The position numbers and the translations under genes are program-made. The notes under the pieces are model-generated. The model had not been told where the DNA came from. It saw only the letters and a program-made list of their open reading frames with translations, and searched no databases. Of a DNA stretch of 64,000 bases, positions 24,538 through 35,067 are shown in pieces. The stretch covers positions 4,066,501 to 4,130,500 of the forward strand of contig NW_027248277.1 of the NCBI RefSeq assembly GCF_041260155.1, in the 5' to 3' direction. Within the stretch, counting starts at the first letter, position 1; the number at the start of each line of letters is the position of its first letter. The stretch comes from Ptychodera flava. Taxonomy: Eukaryota; Hemichordata; Enteropneusta; Ptychoderidae.

Positions 24538-27500
24538 TAGTCAGGTGGCTTAACAAAAATATCGTTACACGGATGACAAAAGTGCCAAATTTGGTACAGA
24601 GGTTCGCATATATGTGTAGATCAAAATTAGCTATTGCTCCAAAAATTTGGGCCAGCGGAAAGGCTCGATGACGTCATAAATTCAAAATGGCCGCCGTTAT
24701 ATTGCTTAAAAATGATAAAATACGGCTAATTCAGGCAGTTTTCAATATTTTTTTGAATAAACTGACAGAAACATCCCAAATTACAAATACAGCATAATAT
24801 TGATGCAATCAATTATTTTTATGACGTCATGAATCTAAAATGGCCGACCAAATTCAAAATATCCCCCATAATATCATGTAATAATGTTCAAATACTCTTA
24901 ATTAAGTCTGTGTCCAGCATTTTAGTGCCTGAGCTGAAATTAACACCTCAAATTACGGACAACACCTATAATTGATGAAAATTAATTATTGTGATGACGT
25001 CATAAAACCAAAATGGCAACTGAAAATTACAAAATGGCCTATTATGACGTTCACTTTGCTTAGTACAATGACCCATTTATGTGACAAAATGATAGTTCAA
25101 AGGTAATGTACAATTTGTCTTGATGATCCATGAACTCAAAATAAATGATAAATGTACCAAAACTCAGCCAATAACCTCAACACAAGTTACAAAACTATTA
25201 TGAAATTATTGATTATTTAACAATGGCCTCTGTCTGAAAAACTGAATCAATGTAAAGGAAATGAGGGCAACTTTACGCATCGGTTCTACCTCTGAAAGTG
25301 TTACGACGTAGTGAGTAGATCAATCATAGTAGTGTGATTTCATGATAACAAAAAATATGGCGAGAAACCGGTGAATAAATCATTCCTTGACCTTGGTCAT
25401 GTGACCTTGGTCCCCGAAAAAAAAGGTTTTATGTTTGTGATTTGGGTCTTTTGCTTCCTGTGTTTGAGAAGCCTTTTTCGTTTGTTGAATTTTCTGTTAT
25501 TTATATCTCGATGTGTGGTGACAGACACATAATTTTGTACTACAGTATTTCTCTTTTCGGAGGATATGCTGCCCTAAAAAGACCGTTTCGTCAGAGTTAT
25601 ATGAACAAATAGGCAATACTTTTTTGCCTTTTGAAGTTAGTTTACCTTGCTTTTTTTGCAGCTTTCGTGAATTTTATGAAAAGCGTCTTTGCCTTTCGTG
25701 TTTGCCATCGTTTTGCTGTTTGGAACCAAATACATAAAAAAACGCCAGGAAGAACATAAACAGAAATTCGAAGATTAAACAAAAACAAGAACTCAGAAAG
25801 ATTCTCAGATTCATAAAAAATCTTGCAAATCAAACCTTACCAAATGTTGAAATCAAAGCATTAAACAAAGGCTTGAAATTATTTCAATTCCAAAGTGCCT
25901 ATACAGAAAAATTGTCCTATCAGATATCAACAAATTTATTCGCATCATAAGATTGTGCAATATCATGAGAAACGAACGATCAATCAATCAATCAGACATC
26001 TGTTCTAAGATAAGTCCAATGTCGACACTACTAACAGCGGAAAACCAAAAATTGTAAAACTGTCTCGAAGCAACTTAGATCGATAGAGGAAATTCCATTT
26101 GCAACCCACATCAGAAAGAACATAACTCTAATAGAAAAGACTGCTCTGAACAATCTGACTGAAAACAAACAAATCGCAATAAAACCTATCAATAAAGGAC
26201 GAGGCATAGCAATTGTGAATACGACAAATGACATTAAAGAAAATTAGGCAACACTTGGCGACATTACCTATACGTTGGATATTGTATATGAAATCATTTA
26301 TCTGCGACACGAAGATCCTTGACGAGGTGATTTACAGTTTCCTCATTCCCATAAGTAAAATAATTTGTACACGTACCACGATAGTATTTCCTGCCAAACA
26401 TACACAGAACCCAAGCAGAAGGAACAATCATCATCCAAAGTCTCAATAGAAATGGCTGCTCGAGCCCAATAAACCAAATCTCGAAATTTCTAGACTTTGT
26501 CATAAAACCAATCACGCAAAGACGTCTTACATATGTCAGGGACACAGAAGCTTCATTAACTAGTTAGAATCAATAAAATACAAGCAAACTCTATTCTGGT
26601 AACACTAGACGTTGTATCGATGTAGAAAAAACATGCCAAAATGCAGCCATAAATGCAGTGATCATAGCGTTGGACTCTGAAACAGTACCAGCCAACTGAT
26701 ACGATACAGAAACCCGCTAACAATGTACATGAAAGCCTTACTGTCGATTATTCTGAAACGCAACATATTTTAATTCAACAGAAAAAATTACAAACATATC
26801 TATGGATGCAGCATGGGCTCACCAGAAATATCTGATATCACATATCATGAAACGGAGAAAGTTATATTAAATCCCAATCCGGTCAAATAATCGTATGGAA
26901 ACGTTTAAAAGCCGACATTTCCATGATTTACTCAGGAACAGAACATAAACCTATAACATTCAGAACATTTGTCGAGGAGTGCAACACCATGTACCCTACG
27001 TTCAACTTGGGAATTCATAATTGAAATTCTATCGACAAAATCTCATACCCTTACCTTGTGGTCTTCAAATGCCAGAGACGCAATTGAGAGAGATTGCTCG
27101 ACTGCAAAACCCACACCAAACCATCTGACGATATCTCCCGCCAATCTTCAAATGATTTACTCAGATATTTCGTACATACAGCAACAATATGGACTTCATA
27201 AAAAAAGGTCAATTTCTCAACGCAAAAACTTCAACAACGAGATTAGAAAAAGAAAGACATACCTTGTATCGAAAAGAAGTTAATGTAACGAAAAGTAAGC
27301 CATCCTTCAACAACAAAAATAAGAGTAATGATGCAACAAAAAACTTGTCAGCACAACCTCATCAAACCAGCCTATCAAACAATGTGATAAGAAACTGGAA
27401 ATAATGAAGGGCGATTAAATGCTGGCCATGGTTTTCCAGAAACCTGTAATAACGTATAAAAGGAAGAAAAACATACAGGATATCCTCCTTTAAGCAAAAT

Positions 27501-28568
27501 TCAAACACAAGGAGAGTACAAATGAACGGTCTGAGCAACAATTCACGCAACAATCAGACCACAACATAATGATCTTAGCATCTCTACTTGATGGCTACCA
27601 TCAAACTAAGCATGTTGGAATACAAGACCATTCAAGTGACTGAAGAAGGGACCCCACTTTGGCCCGAAACGCCGCTAGGAGGAATCAACATCATAAAACC
27701 TTTTCTCTGAGACCAAGGTCACATTACGAGGGTCAAAACACTATCGATTCACTGGTTTCTCACCATTTTCCCTTATCACGAAACCACATTGATCTACTCA
27801 CTATACCGTATCATAAACAAGGTTGAACCAGTGTGTGAAGTTGCCTTCATTTCCTTTATATCGATTCGATTTTTCAAACACAGATCATTGTTTAATAATA
27901 AATATAATGTCATAAGAGTATGATACTTGCGTTGAACTTATCGGCTAAGTTTTGATACTTTTATCTTTTATTTTGAGTTTATGGAATATTAATACAAATT
28001 GTACATTACCATGAAACTATCATTTTGTCACGTAAATGGGCTATTGTACCAAGCATAGTTAACTTCATAATAGGCCATTTTGTAATTTTCGGTTGCCATT
28101 TTGGTTTATGACGTCATCACAATAATTAATTTGCATCAATTATATGTTTTGTCTGTAATTTGTGGTGTTAATTTCAGTTCAGGCGATAAAATGCTGAAAC
28201 AGGCTTAATTAACAGTGCTTTAACATTTTAGACAATGTCACGGCGGACATTTGAATTTGGTCGGCCATTTTAGATTATGACGTCATCATAATAATTGATT
28301 TGTGTCAATTTAATGTGTTATAATGCTTGTGTCAGTTTATTTAAAAAAATATTGAAAATTGGCCGAATAAACTGTATTTTACCATTTTAAGCAATATAAT
28401 GGCGGCCATTTTGAATTTATGACGTCATCGAGCCTTTCTGGTGGCCCGAATTTTTGGAGCAATAGCTAATTTTGATCTACACACATATGTGAACCTCTGT
28501 AGCAAATTTGGCACTTTTGTCATCCGTGTAACGATCTTGCTGTTTTTTGTTGCTAAGCCACCTGACTA
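24538..28568. mobile_element. Nested 4.0-kb element with ~890-bp inverted arms
   Basis: Inverted arms run 24538-25431 and 27694-28568, roughly 85 per cent identical where compared, with ends TAGTCAGGTGGC and GCCACCTGACTA. CTA flanks both sides (24535-24537 and 28569-28571), so a 3-bp duplication is possible. Each arm holds three TGACGTCA palindromes (24669, 24822, 24995; 28109, 28278, 28420) in repeated blocks of about 140-175 bp that also carry AAAATGGC. Between the arms is a Penelope-like reverse transcriptase remnant. It could be a DNA transposon that captured a retroelement, or a Penelope-type element with inverted flanking repeats. Confidence 0.65.
25765..27650 (+). pseudogene. Penelope-like reverse transcriptase remnant
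   Basis: Broken frames in order on the plus strand match the Penelope-like RT layout as I know it: FIKNLANQTLPNVEIKALNK near 25800, then ENKQIAIKPINKGRGIAIVN near 26170 (family I-KPADKGG), motif A as ILVTLDVVSM near 26600, motif B region as IYGCSMGSPE near 26810 (family GTAMGS), a motif C position as RFKADISMIYSGTE near 26910 where the family has two aspartates, and FVEECNTMYPTFN near 26970. The catalytic DD is changed to AD and stops are frequent, so it is dead. A GIY-YIG endonuclease was not found. Confidence 0.78.
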
Positions 28569-28612
28569 CTAGGGTTTCCGCTTACATGGTCAGGACAGTG
28601 TCCTCCTTCACT

Positions 28613-28744
28613 ATGGAAAGACGTTGTTCTTTTGGTGGCTGTGACAGCGGCAAGAACATGAACGGCTCAACTGTAAACTTTTTCAAGTTCCTGTCAAGTG
28701 TTGAGTGTTTGAACCATAATGTGCTTGTCTCGGCTGGTTCGTAA
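28613..28744 (+). pseudogene. THAP-domain start, truncated
   Basis: The frame opens with MERRCSFGGCDSGKN and continues to NFFKFLSS, matching the N terminus of THAP zinc fingers (C-x4-C here, then a hydrophobic F-K-F block). The later C-x2-H pair and the AVPTIF-like box are missing and the frame stops at 28744. THAP domains are DNA-binding parts of P-element and Kolobok transposases and of host proteins. Its place just inside a TTAA-flanked element favours a transposase origin. A nested insertion ends 42 bp before its ATG. Confidence 0.6.
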
Positions 28745-28814
28745 GATCGGCCACGGTCCCTTGGCTGAGCCTGCCTCGCTACTCGCTACACAGAAGCATG
28801 GAGGTAGTAGGAGG

Positions 28815-29330
28815 TTGGGACCGCAATGCAAGTCAACTGCATGAACACCAACAATGAACGTTGTGACTGCCATTAAAATGCACAAGTCTACAACACGGAA
28901 CGTCGGGACCGCAATGCAAATCGACAGTAAAAAACGTAAATGGGACCGTGATTAAAATGCACTACAACTACAACACGGAACGTTGGCCGGGACACAATGC
29001 AAATCAGCTGCATGAACAGCACACTGAACGTTGAGACTACCATTAAAACGAACAACAACACGGAACGTAAAGATCGCGATACAAATCATGGAGGTAGAGT
29101 CCTCCATGATACAAATCGACAGCAACACGGAACGCGTCGTTGGGACGGCAATTAAATTGAAGAACAACGGGGAATACCGGACCACGAGGACCGCGATGCA
29201 AATCGACCACAACATGGAATGTTTAAGACCGTGATTAAAATGCACAACACAGAACATCTAGACCGCAATGTAAATCAACTACCGGGTATAACACCGAACC
29301 TTGTTGCCTCGATTAAAATGCGTATGTCTG
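28815..29330 (+). repeat. Degenerate ~85-bp tandem repeat with ATGCAAAT and GGAACGT blocks
   Basis: About six units alternate a GACCGCAATGCAAATC half (near 28819, 28908, 28990, 29072, 29190, 29262) with a GACC(G)xxATTAAAATGCAC half, usually followed by AACACGGAACGT. Spacing is roughly 75-115 bp. Several units contain ATGCAAAT, the octamer motif recognised by POU factors; whether that matters is unknown. Confidence 0.75.
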
Positions 29331-29347
29331 CTATGTATAGCAAAAGT

Positions 29348-29515
29348 TTAAATTCTCGCGAGCGAGCGTTCCTATGCCCGCTGTACACTGGGTAAAATGA
29401 CGTCAAATTTATCGCAGGGGCTCGATAGTGTGTGTCTTAGTTTCAATTCTCGCGAGAGCCATTTATGCATGCTGTACACTAGACTAAATGACGTCAAATC
29501 TCTCGCGAGACTTGG
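29348..29515. promoter_or_regulatory. Two units with TCTCGCGAGA and TGACGTCA palindromes
   Basis: TCTCGCGAGA occurs exactly at 29448-29457 and 29501-29510, with a 9/10 match at 29354. TGACGTCA occurs at 29398-29405 and 29489-29496. The arrangement is a duplicated block of about 92 bp. In vertebrates TCTCGCGAGA is a CpG-promoter motif and TGACGTCA the CREB/ATF site. No transcript start is visible, so promoter function is inference. Confidence 0.4.
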
Positions 29516-30098
29516 CTCGATTGCAAATACGTACGACGGAAAGAACGCAATAATACGGAAGTAGACACAGTTTTTGCGAATCGCCAAGAGAGAAGCGCAG
29601 ATTAAACAAAAGACTAAAAAACCCACGTTTTTCCTTTATTTTACCATATTTTTAAAACAAAAATCAGTTTCGCCACTGTGGCGAATTAGGATCGATTTTT
29701 TTTTGCCACTTGGGATTTCGATTCGGATTGGCGAACGTGGCGAACTGGCAGCGCAAACACTGGCTCAGCCTGTTTTGTTAGCGGATACCGGGCAGAGATA
29801 AGGCGGTGTTGGACCGCTATTCGATGTAAATGAACACACCTGTGACGTCACAGACGGCCAACCTTGACTCCCGCTGAGGGCGTGACCTGAGTGTCGCAAA
29901 ATGACCCCATGAAAGCCGCGCATAGAAATATCAAAACAATCAACACTTGCGCGTACTTTTAGGATGCAATTCTGTTGCGAGTGTAATAGTATTGACCTCC
30001 TGGAAGATATTCAGTCACACGAACGGGACCATTTCACCAGACCTTTAAATACAGCATAACCATTAGCTATTAAGTATCATAAAAAGGTTATTACTCAC

Positions 30099-30412
30099 AC
30101 TTGACGAGCTTTCTCTTGTCATGCTTTCACCAACGTATTCTGGATCTGTTACAGTAAAGCTCTGTCCACAGCTCTGTCTTGAAGTTGATAAATGCACATT
30201 TTCACCAACACATTCTGGATTTGATGCTGCACTGCTGTGTCCTCCAGTTGATACAGATCCTCTTTTACTGGTACATGGCATATTTTCACAAACATCTGGA
30301 GCTGATGCTGTATGACTCGACATCTGTCTTACAGCTGACACATTTCCCCTGATATTGGCACATGCAAACTGTAGAGCTGGTAATACTGCGTCATGGTGCT
30401 GGCGTGTTCTTT
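30099..30412 (-). CDS. Unrecognised internal exon, Ser/Cys-rich
   Basis: On the minus strand an acceptor ATTTTCAG ends at 30413 and a donor GTGAGTAA lies at 30091-30098, with one open frame between them (2-nt leading phase, phase-0 end). The peptide contains QHHDAVLPALQFACANIRGN and then a loosely repeated region with SNPECVGENVH and TDPEYVGESM. I do not recognise a domain. The composite TTAA element begins 55 bp downstream, inside the following intron. The exit phase fits the recombinase-like exon at 15561, but a link is not shown. Confidence 0.5.
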
Positions 30413-31554
30413 CTGAAAATTAATTATCATGCATGGTATCATGTACCGGTATGTCACAATCAACAAACCTTAGGGACTAATCAGTTTCTTTGGCTTGGGC
30501 GGGTCGTGTGTTTGTCATTGGATTCTTTTTTGTGGATATCAAAAAGTGACTCCCCAAACTCCCATTCAAAAAAACATGGTGACCCCCATGCCAACTTTGA
30601 AAACTGGGTGATCCCCCAGGAGCTAAATGTACATATATATATATACCAGTATATATATATATGCACACACACACACAAACACACACAAAAGACACTCTTG
30701 CCACACTTGTATATGGTGAGTGTCCAGCAATGCTTTCGTTGTGTCATCAGTGTGCAGCAAAGCCAAAGCCAGGCACAGTCCATACTTGAGTGTGATGAGA
30801 ATGTTCGGCTTTGCTTTGGTTGAACTGAAGCCAGATGCTCTTGGCATACTAATATGGCTAGAATGAAAGATTCCTGGCAATTGGTAAATTTCTGCCAAGA
30901 GACAAATAGACAATGTGTTTGAACTGAAGTAAAATACAAAGTAGTTATTTTCAGAATATTGAATTGAATATACGTATTGGCAGGCTCTTGAAGTTGCTTT
31001 ACCCGTGCGGCACTGAAATTATCGCGTTTATAATTCGATGTTTTTTTTTACTTAGACACGTTCATAGATTGCGTCGGAGGTCATGACCTTTATCCAACCA
31101 AAAGAGATGAACCACGTACACTCAGCAGGCTCAGTAATAACTGGCAACAATTTCAAGAAAGTGATTTGCAGACAAATATGTGCTTGAAGACTTTGGTAGT
31201 GTGTGAATATCACTATGAATTTTGTGTCATATGCCACAAGTAAAGTTGAATATCAGCCACATCGCATTCGTAAAATTATTTAGAAATTCAAAATGAAAGA
31301 GAGCCCGGCTGGCAACCGGTGGCAAAATCGAACGCTGAACTTGTCACATTTTGGTTAATTCTGTCTGGTTTTGATTGCAGCATGGCATTATCAGTTTCTT
31401 GTTTCATTTTTTCTATGCCTGCAATTTGGCGACAGCGGATATCACACACGAGAAATTTTCACAGTAATTTTAATACGCTTACAAAGAGATATTCATGTCT
31501 TGCACCAGAGTAGAGTGTGCCCGCGATCCTTAAAATAACATTTGTATAATACCC
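30413..31554. other. Non-coding; compound (TA)n/(CA)n microsatellite at 30632-30690
   Basis: Overlapping frames on both strands across 30362-30939 are driven by the TA and CA repeats and by AT-rich sequence; none has a family signature. Confidence 0.55.
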
Positions 31555-31835
31555 ATATTCAAATGTCAAAAATTACTACATGTCTGAGGAGTGTCCCTGC
31601 AGCTGAATTAGTGCATGGTTTTGGAATGTCACAGATATATTGCAAGTTTTTTCCTGAATGTCCCAGTATTACTGTATGTTTTTGGAATGTCCCAGGATTT
31701 ATGTTTTTGGAATGCCCCAATCTTGATGCCTGTTTTTGGAATGTCCCCGACTTGCTGGATATGTTTTTAAACATGCCGGAATTGCGGCCTCTGTTTGAAA
31801 CTCTCCAGAAATATAGCGAATTTCAGCCGAATTGA
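31555..31835. repeat. Second copy of the 29/30-bp TGTCCCAG minisatellite
   Basis: Units such as TTTTTGGAATGTCCCAGTAT recur about every 28-35 bp and match the 8030-8540 array. The plus frame 31542-31835 reads through several units (CFWNVPDLL-like repeats) but has no start or splice context, so it is treated as repeat. Confidence 0.75.
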
Positions 31836-33378
31836 TAACCAAGTAGACAGACACATTGCACAAATCAATACAGTCTTCAGTCAAATGGAATTCAAAAGAA
31901 ATCAAAGCCAAAAAGTTTGAGTATCATGATTAACCTACTACCAGACTAAATCATTAAAAACACTGGGACTTACCCTAGAGTCATTTGTATTTAATGACTA
32001 TTCCTTCCACTATTAATTGACACTTCAAATATTAATCATAATCAAATTGATTTTTTTTATCGCTTGATTTCAAAGCTTTCTGAGGAATTTCAGAACAATT
32101 AATGATTTAATCTTGACTATGTCTGTACCAAACTGGTGGTCTTTCTGGCGAATTCATTTTGACTGTGATTCAAACGTGTATACCGGTAGTTCATGTTTTC
32201 AATATATAACGAAACGGTAAAATGAATAGTCAGAAATATTTTTCGAAAATACACGACATTTTCATACTAGTCAGAAACACAATGTAAAGTGTAATCATAT
32301 CTGTAACGGTTGTTGCCACATGTATAGTTGAATAAAATATATAAATTCAAAATAAAAAGCCTTGCTTGCGGTTGCAAAGTCGAAAGCTGCACTCATAAAA
32401 TGCCGCACTCGTTTACATTTGGGTCAATTCTGACCGCTTTTGCTTGGTACTATGGCCTTATCACTTTGTTTACTCTTTATGAGTCACATATTGATACATT
32501 GTATCATTTTGTGGTCTTACTTTCTACTCTTGGCCACTAGATGTAGACATTTAGCAACTCCCTGGGATTTAAAAGTGTGTAAGTTGACGCACCACTGCAA
32601 AAACACAGATTCGAACACATGCCAAATTTTAGGACCGCCTTCAAACTGCGCCATAACCTCTAATGACCCCTTGAGAGCTGTTTAAGCCCATAAATATCTT
32701 GGGACTGGGATTTTGGTCACAGAACCTAAAAGTGTCCCACAACTGTGACTGTGTATTCGGTCAAATGTCCCAAAATTACAACAAAGGATAGTGCATACAT
32801 ACAGATATAGAGACACCACCGACCTGCCATTAAAGCCCTTTTTGGTATGTATACATATACCAAATGTGAGCTAAAAACCAAGATTATGTGAATTTGAAAT
32901 CCCAAGAGCTGGGTGTGACAAAGCTCTCTTGAAATATAACAACACGGTACAACATTAATGTTTATTGAGCATGATGATAAATTTATTAAAACACAAGTAA
33001 TTTTTGAACAACTTTCACAATGTCATAGAATACAATATAACTCAAATATTGTGTTCTTCAAGTTCAAATGAAATAACCATGTATAAAGCAATTCACAAAG
33101 AGTGCTGAAGAAAGAAGTGTCTGCCAGGTTGGTTTTACATTTACATATCATTCTTATCATTGAAAGCCACTTAATATAAATGAAATGTACATGTTGGGAT
33201 AGCATTGGTTTTGGAATGTTCTTCATACTGGGTGTTCATTTGAAATACCTTAATTATCAATCAGTTACAATAAAGACTGCTTTATTTCTACATTTGTGAA
33301 CATTGGTTATGGAGGAAGAAAACTTATTGAAACTCCATGATTTGTGCTAGTGTGTTGTAATTTTTGGCGCAGTTCTGC
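31836..33378. other. No gene recognised
   Basis: AT-rich. Holds a HINE-type end stem-loop at 32834-32872 but no coding signature. Confidence 0.4.
32834..32872 (+). repeat. HINE-type 3' stem-loop (AGCCC...GAGCT)
   Basis: Arms AGCCCTTTTTGGTATGTATA and CATATACCAAATGTGAGCT are near mirrors, preceded by an ACATACATACAGATAT tract. The same structure ends the element at 63795-63834. Confidence 0.65.
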
Positions 33379-33382
33379 TCAA

Positions 33383-33599
33383 CCCTTTGAGTGCTGTATT
33401 TTTTTTTCCACCAAAATTTCAGTGCAACATTTTACCAATTTTTATTGACTTTTCTGTAATTTTCTTGATAATTTTGGACCAAAGGAACACAACATTTCAT
33501 TGGCTACAGTTTTTAGCAAAATTTTGGCAAAAATCTGACAAAAATTGACTTAGGTATATTTTATAAAGGTGACAGAAATTGACTTTGGCGCTCAAAGGG
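33383..33599. mobile_element. piggyBac-type MITE, TTAACCCTTTGAG ends, copy 1
   Basis: Ends CCCTTTGAGTGCTGTA and GGCGCTCAAAGGG are inverted repeats next to TCAA (left, one change) and TTAA (33600-33603). TTAA followed by CCC is the classic piggyBac terminus. A second copy lies at 44938-45142. Confidence 0.85.
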
Positions 33600-33603
33600 T
33601 TAA

Positions 33604-34272
33604 TTGTAATTGAAATGTTTTGGAATAAATGCAATCAGCTCACTTGTTACACTGCAGTTAAAACTATAGTCCTGCATGCCAGACCTCAATCCTGCATCTG
33701 CGCTGGATCAGAGATTAGGCGCACTACAAATGTACTTTATTATTATCATTATCAGCACACAAAATGTGCCATGAGTGGCGCAGCCACCAGCTATGAGTAA
33801 CCTCAGGTTAAGAGGTCTGGCAAGAACCAACTGCTCAGGAATGTGATGACGTGAAAAGTGGGCTGTCTTTCCTATGCTAATAAGTATAACTTTGGACCAC
33901 TGCCCACAGAGGACTACTATGCATTTTCACTGTATGTACCCACCATGTTTCGCATATCCATGCCATAAAAAAACCACCTGTTTCGCAAAGCCATGCAAAA
34001 AAAAACATACGAGTAAAAATCTACAGCAAGCATTTATAGCGAGGCCATTCATCACTAGCTCATCAGCAGCCAAATGGGCCAAAAGGCTGAGCTAGGTTGG
34101 AAAGGAGCAAAAACATGTATAAGTAAATTCCGTAGAGGATGTCAACGATCAATAGTTGCAAGTATGAAATGCAGTGGAGCAATCTGTTCAACAACAGATT
34201 TGCCACTCCTGACGGTTCCCTTCAGGTTCAAGGTCTGCCATGAAAATTTGAACTTTGCTACCTGACACAAAG
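33604..34272. other. Non-coding downstream of the zinc-finger stop codon
   Basis: Expected to include the 3' UTR of the minus-strand zinc-finger gene. No clear polyadenylation signal was pinned down. Confidence 0.4.
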
Positions 34273-35059
34273 TCAAGTGTCTTTCCAGAGAGAGTCATAA
34301 GCATTATAACAGGGCTTCTTTCTGGCTTCATGCCTTGCAAGTGCATCTTTGGTTTTAAAACTTCGCCCGCACAAGACACAGGAAAAATCTCGTACATTGC
34401 TATGCTTGTGAATCTGGTGTTTCGTCAAGTCTCCCTTTCTGTAAGTTTGGTAGTCACAGGATGAACACTGAAACTCTTTGTTGCCAGAATGTGTTTTTAA
34501 ATGGGCAGTGTATCTATGTTTCAGTCCAAAAGTTTTTCCACAGGTGCAGTATACTTCCTTGTATGGCATCCTTGTTTGTGTTGTTTCAAAGACAACTTAG
34601 AGCGGAAGCTCTTGGGGCATTCATTGCATGCATGGTTCTCTGTAGAATGGGAAGCCTCGTGCCACTTCATTCCTTTGTAAGTTTTTGGCTCAAAACCACA
34701 AACCTTGCATTTCTTTATGCCCTTCCAGCTGTGTGTACAACTATGCTCTTTGAGGAGTCTTCTTTCAGAGAATCCCTTCCCGCAGAAGCAGTTGAAAGGA
34801 AATTTTCCAGTATGTTTCCGTGTATGCTTCCTGAGGCCAGTGTTTGATTGGTAGACCTTTCCACATACCGTGCAGCTGTATTTAGACACTTTCTTGTCAT
34901 CCCCCTCAACTCTTTCTGCCAAAATTTTGATTTCACTTGTTCCAGCAACCGCCACATCTGAACAATCTCTGGTCTTTGCTCTGTCTGTGTGTCCTTCTGC
35001 AGAGTTCACTGGGCTCCTGACAGCATCACTCTCAATTTCAGCAAATAGTTTTGTAGCAT
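34273..35059 (-). CDS. C2H2 zinc-finger protein, terminal exon with seven fingers
   Basis: Minus-strand exon starting after a CATATCAG acceptor (35060-35067) and ending with TGA at 34273-34275. Seven C2H2 fingers follow a Ser/Thr/Glu-rich lead: YSCTVCGKVYQSNTGLRKH is the first and FSCVLCGRSFKTKDALARH the last. Finger 2 has CFCG and finger 5 CTCG, each short by one residue between the cysteines. Tandem C2H2 fingers bind DNA, so a nuclear transcription factor is likely. The frame shifts by one base between fingers 4 and 5 (about 34545-34560), yet both sides keep all cysteines and histidines. The leading phase joins exactly to exon 43270-44420: G plus AT makes Asp. Confidence 0.85.
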
Positions 35060-35067
35060 CTGATATG

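Larger units (their letters stand above)
24282..30044. mobile_element. Composite TTAA-flanked element with THAP remnant (Kolobok-like)
   Basis: TTAA at 24278-24281 and 30045-30048. Termini AGGTCTGGTGAAATGCCCA on the left and, read from the right, AGGTCTGGTGAAATGGTCC are nearly identical for 15 bp. About 330 bp in from the left end, once a nested 4-kb insertion is discounted, lies a THAP-domain start. Kolobok transposases combine a THAP domain with TTAA duplications, which supports this superfamily. The rest of the right side holds a tandem repeat and CpG-rich motifs. Without the nested element the host element is about 1.7 kb, so it is decayed or non-autonomous. Confidence 0.72.

Noticed and set aside
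30362-30939. Overlapping frames of 92-153 codons on both strands
   Set aside because: They run through (TA)n and (CA)n tracts and contain no domain or splice context.
31542-31835. 97-codon frame with FWNVPDLL-like repeats
   Set aside because: It coincides with minisatellite units and has no start or splice signals of its own.
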